A stretch of DNA of 64,000 nucleotides from NCBI GenBank assembly GCA_965277855.1, contig OZ255847.1, positions 5,890,001 through 5,954,000 on the forward strand, written 5' to 3'. This DNA comes from Bog-105 sp965277855. Its GTDB lineage: Bacteria > Acidobacteriota > Terriglobia > Bryobacterales > Bryobacteraceae. Both the position numbers and the translations under genes were made by a program. Positions 31,857 to 40,643 of this stretch are shown here, in pieces (within the stretch, counting starts at the first letter, position 1; each line of letters opens with the position of its first letter). The notes beneath the pieces were generated by a model. That model was not told the DNA's origin. It did no database searches and saw only the letters and a program-made list of their open reading frames with translations.

Positions 31857-33068
31857 TTATAGGCTATCCTCACTTGCTTTCTTCTGCAAATGCATGACTG
31901 TCTCGAAATGATAGGTCTGCGGGAACAAATCGACCAGCGCCAAACGCCGGACGGTGTACTTCTCAAGTAGCGTGCGGGCATCGCGGGCCAGCGTTGCCGG
32001 ATCGCAGCTCACGATGGTCAACCGCGGCGGTAGAAGCCGCAGTAGAGCTGCGGTGGTCTCACGGCCCAGACCCGCGCGCGGCGGATCGACTAGCAGCAGT
32101 TCCGGAGTGTCTCCCAAGGCCGCCAGATAATTTTCAGCGGACGCGCGGTTTGCAGTCACCACATTCCTGCTTTGTCCCAGGTTGTATTCGAGATCGCGAA
32201 TGGCCGACACGCCGCGTTCAACCGCGTCCACCCGCCGGAAACGGTTCGCCAGCGGCAGCGTGAACAGCCCGACGCCGGCATATAAATCCACCGCGTAGGC
32301 GCCCTCGGCGTCCTGCAGGGCTTCTGCCACCAAAGTATCGACCAGGAACCGGTTGACCTGGAAGAAAGAGCCGCCGCTGATTCGAAACCGGAAAGCGGCT
32401 GCATGGTAATCAATCGGTCCCGGGACTAACGACGGCAGGAAGGTCTTGCACCATTCGAAGAAACGTGCCGCCACTGGCCGGATCGATTGCAGCACGTTCA
32501 ACTGCAGTTCACTCCCGTTGGTGAACAGCTCGAGTGACTGCAAAAAGCCCGGCCACTCCGGACGCTTCGCCGCCTGCTGAATCTTGGCAATCGCTTCCAC
32601 CAGTAGTGGCGCCGATATCGGGCAATGGTCGACCGGACAGAGATCGCGCGAACCGGATTTGTGAAAGCCTGCCTGCCGTCCGGCGAAGTGCAATTGCAGG
32701 CGATTCCGATAGGCCCACGGCTCGCCGGTTAGGGTTGGTATTTCGTCCTCATACCTGAGGCCGCCCAGCCGTTGCAGCGTTTCCCGCAGAATCGCCACTT
32801 TCTGCGCGACTTGGAATTCGTAGGCGGCATGCTGATACTGGCATCCGCCGCACGTTCCGAAGTATTCGCAGCGCGGCCTTACCCGTTCGGGCGAAGACTC
32901 CATAATCTCCGGCGAAATGCCGCGCAGCAGCCCCGTTTTCGCGCGTGAGGTGTTCACGGTCACCCGCTCTCCCGGCAGAACAAACGGCGTCAGCACTACC
33001 TGTCCGTCGAGCCGCGCCAGCCCGTCGCCGCCGTACACCAGTTTTTCGATCGTTAGCGTTTCCGACAT
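31857..33068 (-). CDS. 23S rRNA (uracil-C5)-methyltransferase, RlmD/RumA family
   Basis: 403 residues. TRAM-like N-terminus (LTIEKLVYGGDGLARLDGQVVLTPFVLPGE), iron-sulphur cysteines in CEYFGTCGGCQYQH plus a later Cys (DLCPVDHC), SAM site AVDLYAGVGLFTLPLA, LVDPPRAGLG and the catalytic Cys block IVSCDPATLARD, ending with LVDLFPQTYHFETV (catalytic Glu). Methylates uridine in 23S rRNA (or tRNA). Divergent from trpS with fewer than 30 bases between starts. Confidence 0.92.
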   Translation of the reverse strand: MSETLTIEKLVYGGDGLARLDGQVVLTPFVLPGERVTVNTSRAKTGLLRGISPEIMESSPERVRPRCEYFGTCGGCQYQHAAYEFQVAQKVAILRETLQRLGGLRYEDEIPTLTGEPWAYRNRLQLHFAGRQAGFHKSGSRDLCPVDHCPISAPLLVEAIAKIQQAAKRPEWPGFLQSLELFTNGSELQLNVLQSIRPVAARFFEWCKTFLPSLVPGPIDYHAAAFRFRISGGSFFQVNRFLVDTLVAEALQDAEGAYAVDLYAGVGLFTLPLANRFRRVDAVERGVSAIRDLEYNLGQSRNVVTANRASAENYLAALGDTPELLLVDPPRAGLGRETTAALLRLLPPRLTIVSCDPATLARDARTLLEKYTVRRLALVDLFPQTYHFETVMHLQKKASEDSL

Positions 33069-33097
33069 CCCTTACGATGAAGAATCTTCCCCTTGCA

Positions 33098-34072
33098 ATG
33101 AAAGCACGAGTCCTATCCGGCGTCCAGCCTACCGGTCAACTACACATCGGCAATTATCTGGGGGCTCTCAAAAACTGGGCCGAAATCCAGAGCCAGTACG
33201 AGAGCATATTCTGCATTGTCGACTTGCACGCCATTACGGCTTATCAGCAGCCCTCGGAATTGGCGGCTAAGATTCGCGAAACGGCGGCGCTCTTTCTGGC
33301 GGCCGGCATCGATCCCGAACATTCGTCTGTCGTTGTTCAATCGAGTGTGCCGGGCCACTCGGAACTCGCCTGGCTGCTCACCTGCGTGACGCCGCTGGGC
33401 TGGTTGTATCGCATGACGCAGTTCAAGGTGAAGTCGGAAAAGCAGGATACCATCGGCGACGGCCTTCTCCAGTATCCCGTGCTGATGGCGGCCGACATTT
33501 TGATTTACCAAGCCGGGATCGTGCCGGTGGGCGAAGACCAGTCTCAGCATCTGGAACTGGCGCGCGACATTGCGCAGCGTTTCAACTCGCTCTATGGTGA
33601 TACGTTCGTTATGCCTGCGACGCGTTTGCCCGCAGTGGGCGCTCGGATCATGGGCCTGGACGACCCGACTCAGAAGATGAGCAAATCCGCTCCGGGCAGC
33701 AATCACGCGATCGCCCTGCTCGACGATCCCAAGACCATCCAGAAGAAAATCGCGCGCGCTACTACCGACTCGAAACCCGCAGTCGATCCGGATGATCTAA
33801 GCGCGGGCGTCGCCAATCTGCTGACTATGGCGGAAGCTTGCGATCCGTCCGTTAACAAAGCGCGCGTGGCGGGCCTGCGTTATGGCGATTTCAAGAAGCT
33901 GGTGGCCGAAACGGTGATCGCACGCCTGGAACCGATTCAACAGAGCTATCGCGAAGTGACGGCGGACCCGTCGTATATTGATCAGGTTCTGCGGCGCGGG
34001 CGTGACCATGTGTTGCCCATTTCGGAAGACACCATGCGCAAGGCGAAACGAGCTATGGGGCTTTATGCTTAG
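33098..34072 (+). CDS. trpS: Tryptophanyl-tRNA synthetase
   Basis: 324 residues from ATG 33098 (MKARVLSGVQPTGQLHIGNYLG); ATG 33077 would add seven residues and either is possible. HIGH-type motif GQLHIGNYLG (about 12-21), and KMSKS in QKMSKSAPGSN (about 194). Charges tRNA-Trp. Because rlmD starts at 33068 on the other strand, promoter signals of trpS must lie inside rlmD's 5' end. Confidence 0.97.
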   Translation: MKARVLSGVQPTGQLHIGNYLGALKNWAEIQSQYESIFCIVDLHAITAYQQPSELAAKIRETAALFLAAGIDPEHSSVVVQSSVPGHSELAWLLTCVTPLGWLYRMTQFKVKSEKQDTIGDGLLQYPVLMAADILIYQAGIVPVGEDQSQHLELARDIAQRFNSLYGDTFVMPATRLPAVGARIMGLDDPTQKMSKSAPGSNHAIALLDDPKTIQKKIARATTDSKPAVDPDDLSAGVANLLTMAEACDPSVNKARVAGLRYGDFKKLVAETVIARLEPIQQSYREVTADPSYIDQVLRRGRDHVLPISEDTMRKAKRAMGLYA

Positions 34073-34083
34073 GGCTCACAGGG

Positions 34084-34108
34084 CAGGCTAAAGCCTACCT
34101 TACGCTGT
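34084..34108. repeat. Short palindromic dispersed repeat, copy 1
   Basis: The stretch cagggcaggctaaagccta ccttacg after trpS contains AGGCT-aa-AGCCT and shares GGCTAA(A)GCCTACC(C/T)TACG with a second site at 60583-60612 after vapC. Both lie directly downstream of genes, in the manner of REP-type elements. Confidence 0.5.
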
Positions 34109-34150
34109 GTTAACTCGGCTGTCATCAAACCAGCGCTATTATGGGGTTGC

Positions 34151-35182
34151 TTGAGCACTCAGACCGCACCTCTCAGGCCTGTCGAGCGCAGCACAAAGTT
34201 CAAGTCGTGGGCGTTGATTGTAACCACGAACCTTATCTCGCTGGTTTGTATGGGGTGGGTTTTGAATGGCGCCGGCCTCCAGCACATCTGGGGTGAAGTG
34301 AAACACATGCATTACGGCTGGGTAGCCGGTGCAGTGGTTCTAGACATCTGCGTCTACCTGTTTCATGCTGTGCGGTGGCGTCTGCTTCTCTGGCCGATTG
34401 AGCGTGTTCCGTTCATTCAGGCAGTCGAGAGCATCTACGTGGGGCTATTTGCCAACGAGGTTCTTCCGTTCCGCGCGGGTGAACTGATCCGCTGCTTTCT
34501 GCTGTCGAAATTCACCACTGTTCCGCTTTCCGTTACGTTTGCCTCCGCTCTGATTGAGCGAATCTTTGATGGCATCTGGCTGCTCGCCTGCTTCTTCGTG
34601 TGCCTTCGGCTTGGAAGACTACCAGGCGTATTGGTGCATGGCGGATACATTCTGGGGGTGCTGATCACGATTCTGACTATCCTACTGGCGGCGGCCATGT
34701 ACGCCCGGAAGCAGTCGCTGAACAAAGTATTCGGCTTCGCCTGGCCGCGCTGGTTCGACACGCTGATCGAAGATCTCCATCTGATCGGGCACTCGCGCTA
34801 CCTTTATTTTTCGTTTCTAGTCAGCGGGCTATACATGCTGGCGCAGATGGCGCCGATTTACATGCTGGTGCAAGCCAATCGCCTGAACGTACCTTGGACG
34901 GCTTCGTTCATGCTGCTGGTGTTACTCCGCTTGAGCAGCATCGTGCCGCAAGCGCCGGGCAATCTCGGATCTTTCAATTGGGTGACCGCCCGTACGCTCA
35001 TCCTGTTTGGCTTAGGATCGGGACATGCCAAGCGCTTTTCGCTGATTCTCTGGGCGGTGATGACGATTCCGCTTATCATCATTGGTTTCATTGCGCTCGC
35101 TCTTGAGGGCGTCAACATGACGCATCTGCAGAAACAAGCCACGGCGGCGGTGAAAGAGCGCGGCAAAATCCCGGTAGAATAG
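34151..35182 (+). CDS. Lysylphosphatidylglycerol synthase TM region/flippase-like membrane protein (UPF0104/YbhN-type)
   Basis: 343 residues from TTG 34151. Seven or eight hydrophobic segments; family features include VLDICVYLFHAVRWRLLL, VGLFANEVLPFRAGELIRCFLLS (conserved NxxLPxRxGExxR) and LRLSSIVPQAPGNLGSFNWV (PxxPGxxG). Such proteins form the membrane domain of MprF or stand alone as putative lipid-linked glycan flippases. No catalytic domain is fused. Its substrate is unknown. Confidence 0.85.
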   Translation: MSTQTAPLRPVERSTKFKSWALIVTTNLISLVCMGWVLNGAGLQHIWGEVKHMHYGWVAGAVVLDICVYLFHAVRWRLLLWPIERVPFIQAVESIYVGLFANEVLPFRAGELIRCFLLSKFTTVPLSVTFASALIERIFDGIWLLACFFVCLRLGRLPGVLVHGGYILGVLITILTILLAAAMYARKQSLNKVFGFAWPRWFDTLIEDLHLIGHSRYLYFSFLVSGLYMLAQMAPIYMLVQANRLNVPWTASFMLLVLLRLSSIVPQAPGNLGSFNWVTARTLILFGLGSGHAKRFSLILWAVMTIPLIIIGFIALALEGVNMTHLQKQATAAVKERGKIPVE

Positions 35183-35197
35183 GTTATAACGGGGTTA

Positions 35198-35626
35198 TTG
35201 GTCATGCCGATCCAGTCGTTCCAGGTCAGTGTTCTGCTGTTTGCATTGTTCGCCTCGATAGCTGCTGGAGCATCCAGCAATCCGGTCGCGGAACACGACA
35301 TCGGGAAACGCCCGGAGATCGCTCTGAATAGCGCCGAGATGGCGTTTGACTCTGCTCGCGAAGCTTATACAAAGGGAGAAATCGAGAAGGGCGACGCTGC
35401 GCTCGAGGAGATGACAAAAGATCTCGATGCATGCGTCAATTCACTGGAAACGGCGCACAAATCCCACTTCTACAAGAAGGCTGAATTGCGCGTGGCCATG
35501 CTGCAGCGGCGTATGAAAACCCTGCTTGACGATATCGATTTGCCGAGCCGTGGATGGGCTGAACAGACAGACCGGAAATTGGAAGAGATTCACGAAAAAT
35601 TGCTGGCCGGGGTGATGCGTAAATGA
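35198..35626 (+). CDS. Secreted helical protein of unknown function (pair, first gene)
   Basis: 142 residues. Signal peptide FQVSVLLFALFASIAAGASS, then charged helices (EMAFDSAREAYTKGEIEKGDAALEEMTKDLDACVNSLETAHKSHFYKKAELRVAMLQRRMKTLLDDIDLPSRGWAEQTDRKLEEIHEKLL, here shown as separate parts of a long helical stretch). No family recognised. Overlaps the next gene by 4 bases (ATGA), so the two products are made together and may act together. Confidence 0.7.
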   Translation: MVMPIQSFQVSVLLFALFASIAAGASSNPVAEHDIGKRPEIALNSAEMAFDSAREAYTKGEIEKGDAALEEMTKDLDACVNSLETAHKSHFYKKAELRVAMLQRRMKTLLDDIDLPSRGWAEQTDRKLEEIHEKLLAGVMRK

Positions 35627-36264
35627 AGTCGCTAGTTGGCTTGGGCATGCTCCTCTGCCTGGGCGGAACGGCTTGCGCGCAGGATCGCGATTTTCTGACT
35701 GCCAACGAAGTCGAGCAGGTTCGCGAGGCGCAAGACCCTAACGACCGCCTGGCCCTCTACGTGCATTTTGCGAAACAGCGCATGGACCTGGTGCAGCAAT
35801 ACCTGGCTAAAGAAAAGCCCGGCCGCAGTATCTTCGTCCACAATGCTCTCGAAGATTACACGAAGATTATTGAAGCGGTCGATTCGGTAGCGGACGATGC
35901 GCTGCGGCGTAACAAGCCGATCGATAACGGCATGCTCGCCGTATTGGATGCCGAAAAAGAATTTCTGAATCAGCTCAACAAGATCCAGGATAGTGAGCCG
36001 AAAGATTTCGACCGCTACAAATTTGTTCTCTCGGAGGCGATCGACACAACAACCGACAGCCACGATTTGTCGCTGGAGGATGCAAAGAAACGCAGCGCGG
36101 ATCTCTCCGCGCAGGACTCCAAAGAAAAGACGGAACGGGAGTCCATGATGTCCCACGACGAGCAAAAGGAACGAAAGAAAACGGCCGCTAAGGACGATGG
36201 CGAGAAGAAAAAAATACCCTCTCTGCTGCGCCCTGGCGAGAAGCCTCCGAATCCGCAGCAGTAA
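35623..36264 (+). CDS. Secreted protein of unknown function (pair, second gene), charged C-terminal tail
   Basis: 213 residues. Signal peptide MKSLVGLGMLLCLGGTACAQ, a helical core (DRLALYVHFAKQRMDLVQQYL; SIFVHNALEDYTKIIEAVDSVADDALRRNK; KEFLNQLNKIQDSEPKDFDRYKFVLSEAIDTTTDSHDL) and a highly charged Lys/Glu/Asp tail from about residue 160 (KEKTERESMM, EQKERKKTAAKDDGEKKK) ending SLLRPGEKPPNPQQ. Family unknown. Coupled to the previous gene; 45 bases before the cation exporter. Confidence 0.7.
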   Translation: MKSLVGLGMLLCLGGTACAQDRDFLTANEVEQVREAQDPNDRLALYVHFAKQRMDLVQQYLAKEKPGRSIFVHNALEDYTKIIEAVDSVADDALRRNKPIDNGMLAVLDAEKEFLNQLNKIQDSEPKDFDRYKFVLSEAIDTTTDSHDLSLEDAKKRSADLSAQDSKEKTERESMMSHDEQKERKKTAAKDDGEKKKIPSLLRPGEKPPNPQQ

Positions 36265-36308
36265 CACGTCGCACTTCTGTCGTAGATTGGAAGAGGGATG
36301 TCTTTTTA

Positions 36309-37247
36309 GTGGGCCACAACCACAATCACGCGAGCAAAACCGGCTGGGTGCTGAACATTTCGCTAGTTGCTACTTTGGCCTTTACGGCGTTCGAGGTGCT
36401 GGCGGGGCTGCGTTCGCGCAGTCTGTCGCTACTCTCCGACGCGGGCCATAACTTTACCGACGCTTTAGCGCTGTTGCTGGCCGCGGTCGGCGTCTACCTG
36501 CAGAGCAAGCCCGCCGATCACTCCAAAACCTACGGCTACGGGCGGGCCGGCGTGATTGCAGCGTTCCTCAACGCGGCCACGCTGATCGTGGTCTCTCTAG
36601 GCATCTTTTGGGAAGCCATTCAGCGATTGCTTCACCCCGAGCCACTGGACGATCGCATCATGCTGTGGGTGGCGCTGGCTGCTTTAGTTCTGAACACCTG
36701 TATTGTGATTGCGCTCAACAGCGGCAAAAAGGGCGACATTAATATTCGTGCGGCGGCGACTCACATGGCGGGAGATGCGGTGGGTGCCATCGCCATTATC
36801 GCGGGCGCGCTGGCAATTCGCTACACCGGGCTGACCTACATCGATCCGGTTCTTTCGATTGTCCTAGGCATTTTCATTCTCTACACGGCCTGGGACATTA
36901 TCAAGGAATCGCTAAACATCCTGCTCGAAGGTTTGCCGCGCGGCATGGCTTTGCCGAAAGTGACGTCGGCGATGGGATCGGTGAAAGGCGTGATCGATGT
37001 GCATGACCTTCACATCTGGAGCCTGGGATCGAGCACGCATGCGCTCAGCTGTCATGTGCTGATTGACGACATGCCGCCGTCCTCAAGCGAGTGCATTCTG
37101 AAAGGCATCAAGGATGTGGTGCGCGGTTTCGGCATTCATCACACTACCGTTCAGTTCGAGCACGTGCCGTGCATGCTGGCGGAGAATCCGTGTTGCCCGC
37201 CCAGTGCGGAAGTGGCGCACGATCACGCCCACGATCACAGCCATTAA
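36309..37247 (+). CDS. Cation diffusion facilitator (CzcD/ZitB-type zinc exporter)
   Basis: 312 residues from GTG 36309. His-rich cytoplasmic ends (MGHNHNHASK and HDHAHDHSH), six membrane helices, LLSDAGHNFTDALALLLA in helix 2 (HxxxD metal site), THMAGDAVGAIAIIAGA in helix 5 (HxxxD) and a C-terminal domain with DVHDLHIWSLGSSTHALSCHVLID. Antiporter for Zn2+ and related ions across the inner membrane. Motifs complete. Confidence 0.94.
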   Translation: MGHNHNHASKTGWVLNISLVATLAFTAFEVLAGLRSRSLSLLSDAGHNFTDALALLLAAVGVYLQSKPADHSKTYGYGRAGVIAAFLNAATLIVVSLGIFWEAIQRLLHPEPLDDRIMLWVALAALVLNTCIVIALNSGKKGDINIRAAATHMAGDAVGAIAIIAGALAIRYTGLTYIDPVLSIVLGIFILYTAWDIIKESLNILLEGLPRGMALPKVTSAMGSVKGVIDVHDLHIWSLGSSTHALSCHVLIDDMPPSSSECILKGIKDVVRGFGIHHTTVQFEHVPCMLAENPCCPPSAEVAHDHAHDHSH

Positions 37248-37301
37248 TCTGCCGGTCGTCAAATAGCCGGACGGATTTTGAGTTCTTTCAGGGTCCGCCG
37301 T

Positions 37302-37814
37302 CTACACAGGAACTGGTTCGTCGGCGCTGGGGCCATAGATGGCAGGAACGGGCGCGTCGTTTAACCGGAGATAGACTGTGAGCTGGCCGCGATGATGCGC
37401 GAGATGATTTAAGACCATGTCGCGGATGTTTATGTAGCGCGGGATTTCGCTGACCACGTGGCCGGAAACTAGAAAACGCCAGTTCTTAAGCAGATGGTCG
37501 TCATTGGTGTGGCGCAACGCCGCGAGGCCTTTTGCAACGGCTTCATGGAGCGCGTCCACGAGTTCGCCCGGAGTATTCCTGGCCTTGGCTCGGTAAGAAA
37601 AGTCGCCGGCGGGGTCCATATTGATCTGGTCGTGGTCGATGATCATTTCGATCCAGGCCGGCATGCTGGCCACCAGCGCGGCGAGATAGCCGAGCGGCAT
37701 GGATTTTTCGTGCGGTTTCCAATCGTTGCGGCCTTCGGGCACGCGTTCGAGAACACGGCGTGTCGCCGCGGCTTCGCGTTCGAGTTCCGCCAGGAATAAC
37801 TCTGTCATTTGCAT
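37302..37814 (-). CDS. DinB/YfiT-family metal-binding four-helix protein
   Basis: 170 residues. Typical DinB-like helices: FLAELEREAAATRRVLERVPEGRNDWKPHEKSMPLGYLAALVA and the C-terminal block NIRDMVLNHLAHHRGQLTVYLRLNDAPVPAIYGPSADE, with the NHxxHHRGQL metal ligands. Many members are thiol-dependent transferases, others unknown. It faces away from the regulator gene that starts about 80 bases to the right. Confidence 0.88.
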   Translation of the reverse strand: MQMTELFLAELEREAAATRRVLERVPEGRNDWKPHEKSMPLGYLAALVASMPAWIEMIIDHDQINMDPAGDFSYRAKARNTPGELVDALHEAVAKGLAALRHTNDDHLLKNWRFLVSGHVVSEIPRYINIRDMVLNHLAHHRGQLTVYLRLNDAPVPAIYGPSADEPVPV

Positions 37815-37894
37815 GTTTGTGAATGCTCCTGGAAGCAGAGTACGTGGTGTTATATGCCGTCTTGTGTCATGATTGCCAAAGTTTTTCTGGAATT

Positions 37895-38821
37895 ATGCGA
37901 GCCGACCGACTTCTTTCCGCGATTTTCCTGCTACAGGCGAACAAGCGACTCAGCGGGCGCGAACTGGCGCGGCGGCTGGAGGTATCGGAACGGACAGTGC
38001 ATCGGGACATGGAAGCCCTAAGTGCGGCCGGAGTGCCGGTGTTTGCGCTGCGTGGATCGCAGGGAGGGTGGCAGCTCGACGAGCAATGACGAACCCAAGT
38101 TCCGGGGTTAAGCGATGCGGAACTGCAGGGACTGTTGCTGGCGCAGCCGCAGAGTGCAGGCGAAGGCCGGCGGGCGCTGGACAAGCTGGTAGCGGCTCTC
38201 CCGGCTGGACAGCGGGAGCGAGCGGCAGCCATCCGGGACCGGCTCTTTGTGGACACGACTGCGTGGCGGGGCTCGACGGAAAATCTTGCCTATTTGCCCG
38301 TAGTGCAGGACGCGGTTGGTCGCGGTCGCAAGCTGCTGATCCGCTACCTGCATTCCGGCCGCCACCCGCAAGAGCGAATGGTAGATCCGCTCGGACTGGT
38401 GGCGAAGGGCTTGAGCTGGTACCTCGTGGCCGGCACGAATCGGGGCATTCGCACGTTTCGGGTGTCCCGAATTGAGCAGGCCACGCTGCTCGAAGATCCT
38501 TGTGAACGGCCGGTGCACTTTGATTTGGGAGAATACTGGCGTTCGTCGACGAAGGAATTTCAAGAGAGCTGGCCGAAGTTCACGGTGATTGCGCGGCTGG
38601 ATGCTCAGGCTGTGCAGTCAGCTAAGCCTTGGCACGTAATTGTGCCCGTACAGGACGGACTGTACCAGATGGAATTCGGCTGTGAGGAGGAGGCGTGTTT
38701 CGTGATGTTGGGATTGGGGCGGCGCGCGGAGGTGATCGAGCCGGCGAGTTTACGGGAGCGCGTGGCGACGGAGCATCTGGAAGCGCGCAGGCCGCTGGGC
38801 GCGGCACCTAAAGAAAGCTGA
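37895..38821 (+). pseudogene. HTH-WYL (YafY/DeoR-like) transcriptional regulator interrupted by an in-frame TGA
   Basis: ATG 37895 opens MRADRLLSAIFLLQANKRLSGRELARRLEVSERTVHRDMEALSAAGVPVFALRGSQGGWQLDEQ, a complete HTH_11 domain, then TGA at 38087-38089, after which the same frame continues without another stop for 244 codons (RTQVPGLSDAELQGLLLAQP, then the WYL domain: RYLHSGRHPQERMVDPLGLVAKGLSWYLVAG, and the WCX C-terminus). Homologues have a sense codon (Trp/Tyr) here as I recall, so TGG to TGA is the simplest reading. Downstream re-initiation at 38135 could give a WYL-only product. (Sequences above are spread over the protein, not one run.). Confidence 0.75.
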
Positions 38822-38867
38822 CTACAGCGGCCCGGGCCGCCCGGCGCGTCCGTTGTGCGCGTGTTAT

Positions 38868-40640
38868 TTAGAAGCCTGCCGGACGGTCTTGGGCAACATT
38901 GAAATTGCGCTCCAGGGCGAGTCCAGCCTGCCCGAGAGTGCCTTCTTCGAAGAGGCGTCCGATGAGGGTGACGCCGTGGGGGACCCGTCGCGGCGGAGAG
39001 AATTTAGGGAGCGGGCGGCTGGGGTCGGGCGCCCAGTCGGTACGGGCTTCAGAGACTTCGACGAAGCCGGCGCGAAGAGTGAGCGAAGGGTGGCCCGTGA
39101 AGTTGGTGATGGTAAGCATTTCGTCGCGGAGTGAAGGCACGAGCAGCAGATCGACGGTTGAGAAGAGGTGAGCCATTTGCTCAGCGATTTTGCGGCGGAG
39201 CCGGTCGGCCTGGACGAAGTCGACCGCGGAGAGAAAGCGGGATTCACGAAAGAGGTTGGGCCAGGCGTCGTAGGTTTGCTCACGTAGCTGATCGGCTTCC
39301 CCGCTGAGCGTTAGTTCTTCGAAGGCGGCGGCGGCTTCCGAGAAGAGGATAATGTTCAGCGAATCGTAGGGCCAGTCGGGCAGCGAGACCGGGACAGCGG
39401 TCATCCCGATTTTGGATACGGCTTGGAGCGCGGCGCGATCGACTTCGGTGGCGGGGCTTTCGTTCATCCAATGGGGGAAGTAGCCAACTCGTAAGCCTTG
39501 GACTGGCGCGTTGGCGTCGAAGTCGAGATAGCTGGGAACGCTCGCGAGATCGCCAGGATCGGGTCCGGAGATCGAATTGAGCACCAGCAGCGTGTCTTCG
39601 ACACTGCGCGTCATAGGACCGAGTTTGTCGAGCGACCAGCAGAGCGTCATCGCTCCCGTGCGCGGGACGCGGCCATAGGTGGGCCGTAGACCAGTGACGC
39701 CGCAGCGCATGCTGGGGCTGACAATGCTGCCGCCGGTCTCGCTTCCGATGGCGAAGGCGAGCAGGCCGGCGGCGGTGGCAGCCCCGGGACCGGCACTTGA
39801 GCCGGAAGAGCCCTCTTCGAGCAACCAGGGATTCATGGTTTGGCCGCCGAACCAGATGTCGTTGAGAGCGAGTGCGCCGAGACTCAGTTTTGCGACGAGT
39901 ACTGAGCCGGCGGCGTGAAGGCGTTGGACGACAGCGGCGTCTGTGGACGGCCGGCGATTGCGAAAAGGCTCGGCGCCCCACGTGGTAGCGATGCCGGCGG
40001 TATCCAGCAGGTCTTTCGCTCCCCAGGGAATGCCATGGAGAGGGCCGCGATAATGACCAGCGGCGATCTCTGAATCGGCGCGGCGAGCTTGTTCTAAGGC
40101 GAGTTCGGGCGTCAGTGTAATGACGCAGCGAAGCTCGGGGTTGAAGCGTTGCAAGCGCGCGAGGTAGAGGCGCGTAAGGCGTTCGGACGTGAGCTGGCGG
40201 GTTTCGATCCAGCGCGAGAGATGCGTAACGGGCGAGAAGGCGAGATCTGTATCGTTCGCGGGTAGCGAAAGGTGTGGATCGGGGCTGCGGATGAAACGAT
40301 TGCTAACCGGGCCGGATGGTTGGCCGGGAAGAACGGCGCTCCAGTGCGAGTAGGGCGCCAGGGCGGGTTCGAGGGCGACTTTGCGCGGACCGGTGCGGCG
40401 TTCGTAGACGGAGGCCAGCGAGGTGCGCCAGCTTTGCGCGGCCATTTTCCGTTGGTCTGGCGTGAGTTCGATCTGAACGAGTTTTTCGGCTTCGGCAAAA
40501 GTCGTGGGCGAGATGGCGGGACCGACAGCGGGTGTGGTGCCGAAGGCGGGGGGAGCTCCGGGTGTGTCCTGAGCCGGAAGTTCGAGCGCAGCGGACAGGA
40601 AGCCGAGAGCGGTTAGGAATCGCCTGCGTGAATTCGACAT
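38868..40640 (-). CDS. Exported amidase-signature enzyme (Tat-type signal)
   Basis: 590 residues. N-terminus SNSRRRFLTALGF is a twin-arginine-type signal. The amidase signature catalytic triad is visible: Lys in HGIPWGAKDLLDT, first Ser in EGSSGSSAGPGA and second Ser in IGSETGGSIVSPS, followed by GVTGLRPTYGRVPR. Such enzymes cleave amide bonds; related gatA has the same fold, but the signal peptide argues for an extracytoplasmic amidase. ATG lies 3 bases after the DUF885 stop, same operon. Confidence 0.9.
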   Translation of the reverse strand: MSNSRRRFLTALGFLSAALELPAQDTPGAPPAFGTTPAVGPAISPTTFAEAEKLVQIELTPDQRKMAAQSWRTSLASVYERRTGPRKVALEPALAPYSHWSAVLPGQPSGPVSNRFIRSPDPHLSLPANDTDLAFSPVTHLSRWIETRQLTSERLTRLYLARLQRFNPELRCVITLTPELALEQARRADSEIAAGHYRGPLHGIPWGAKDLLDTAGIATTWGAEPFRNRRPSTDAAVVQRLHAAGSVLVAKLSLGALALNDIWFGGQTMNPWLLEEGSSGSSAGPGAATAAGLLAFAIGSETGGSIVSPSMRCGVTGLRPTYGRVPRTGAMTLCWSLDKLGPMTRSVEDTLLVLNSISGPDPGDLASVPSYLDFDANAPVQGLRVGYFPHWMNESPATEVDRAALQAVSKIGMTAVPVSLPDWPYDSLNIILFSEAAAAFEELTLSGEADQLREQTYDAWPNLFRESRFLSAVDFVQADRLRRKIAEQMAHLFSTVDLLLVPSLRDEMLTITNFTGHPSLTLRAGFVEVSEARTDWAPDPSRPLPKFSPPRRVPHGVTLIGRLFEEGTLGQAGLALERNFNVAQDRPAGF

Positions 40641-40643
40641 ATT

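Noticed and set aside
31582..31911. Open frame on the plus strand crossing the tRNA
   Set aside because: It begins inside tRNA-Sec, has no ribosome site and no family similarity.
38087..38110. Bacterial SECIS element after the regulator TGA, making it a selenoprotein
   Set aside because: The stem starts only two bases after TGA, the loop lacks the usual GGU apex, and a Sec residue is unexpected in the HTH-WYL linker; kept only as a low-probability option.
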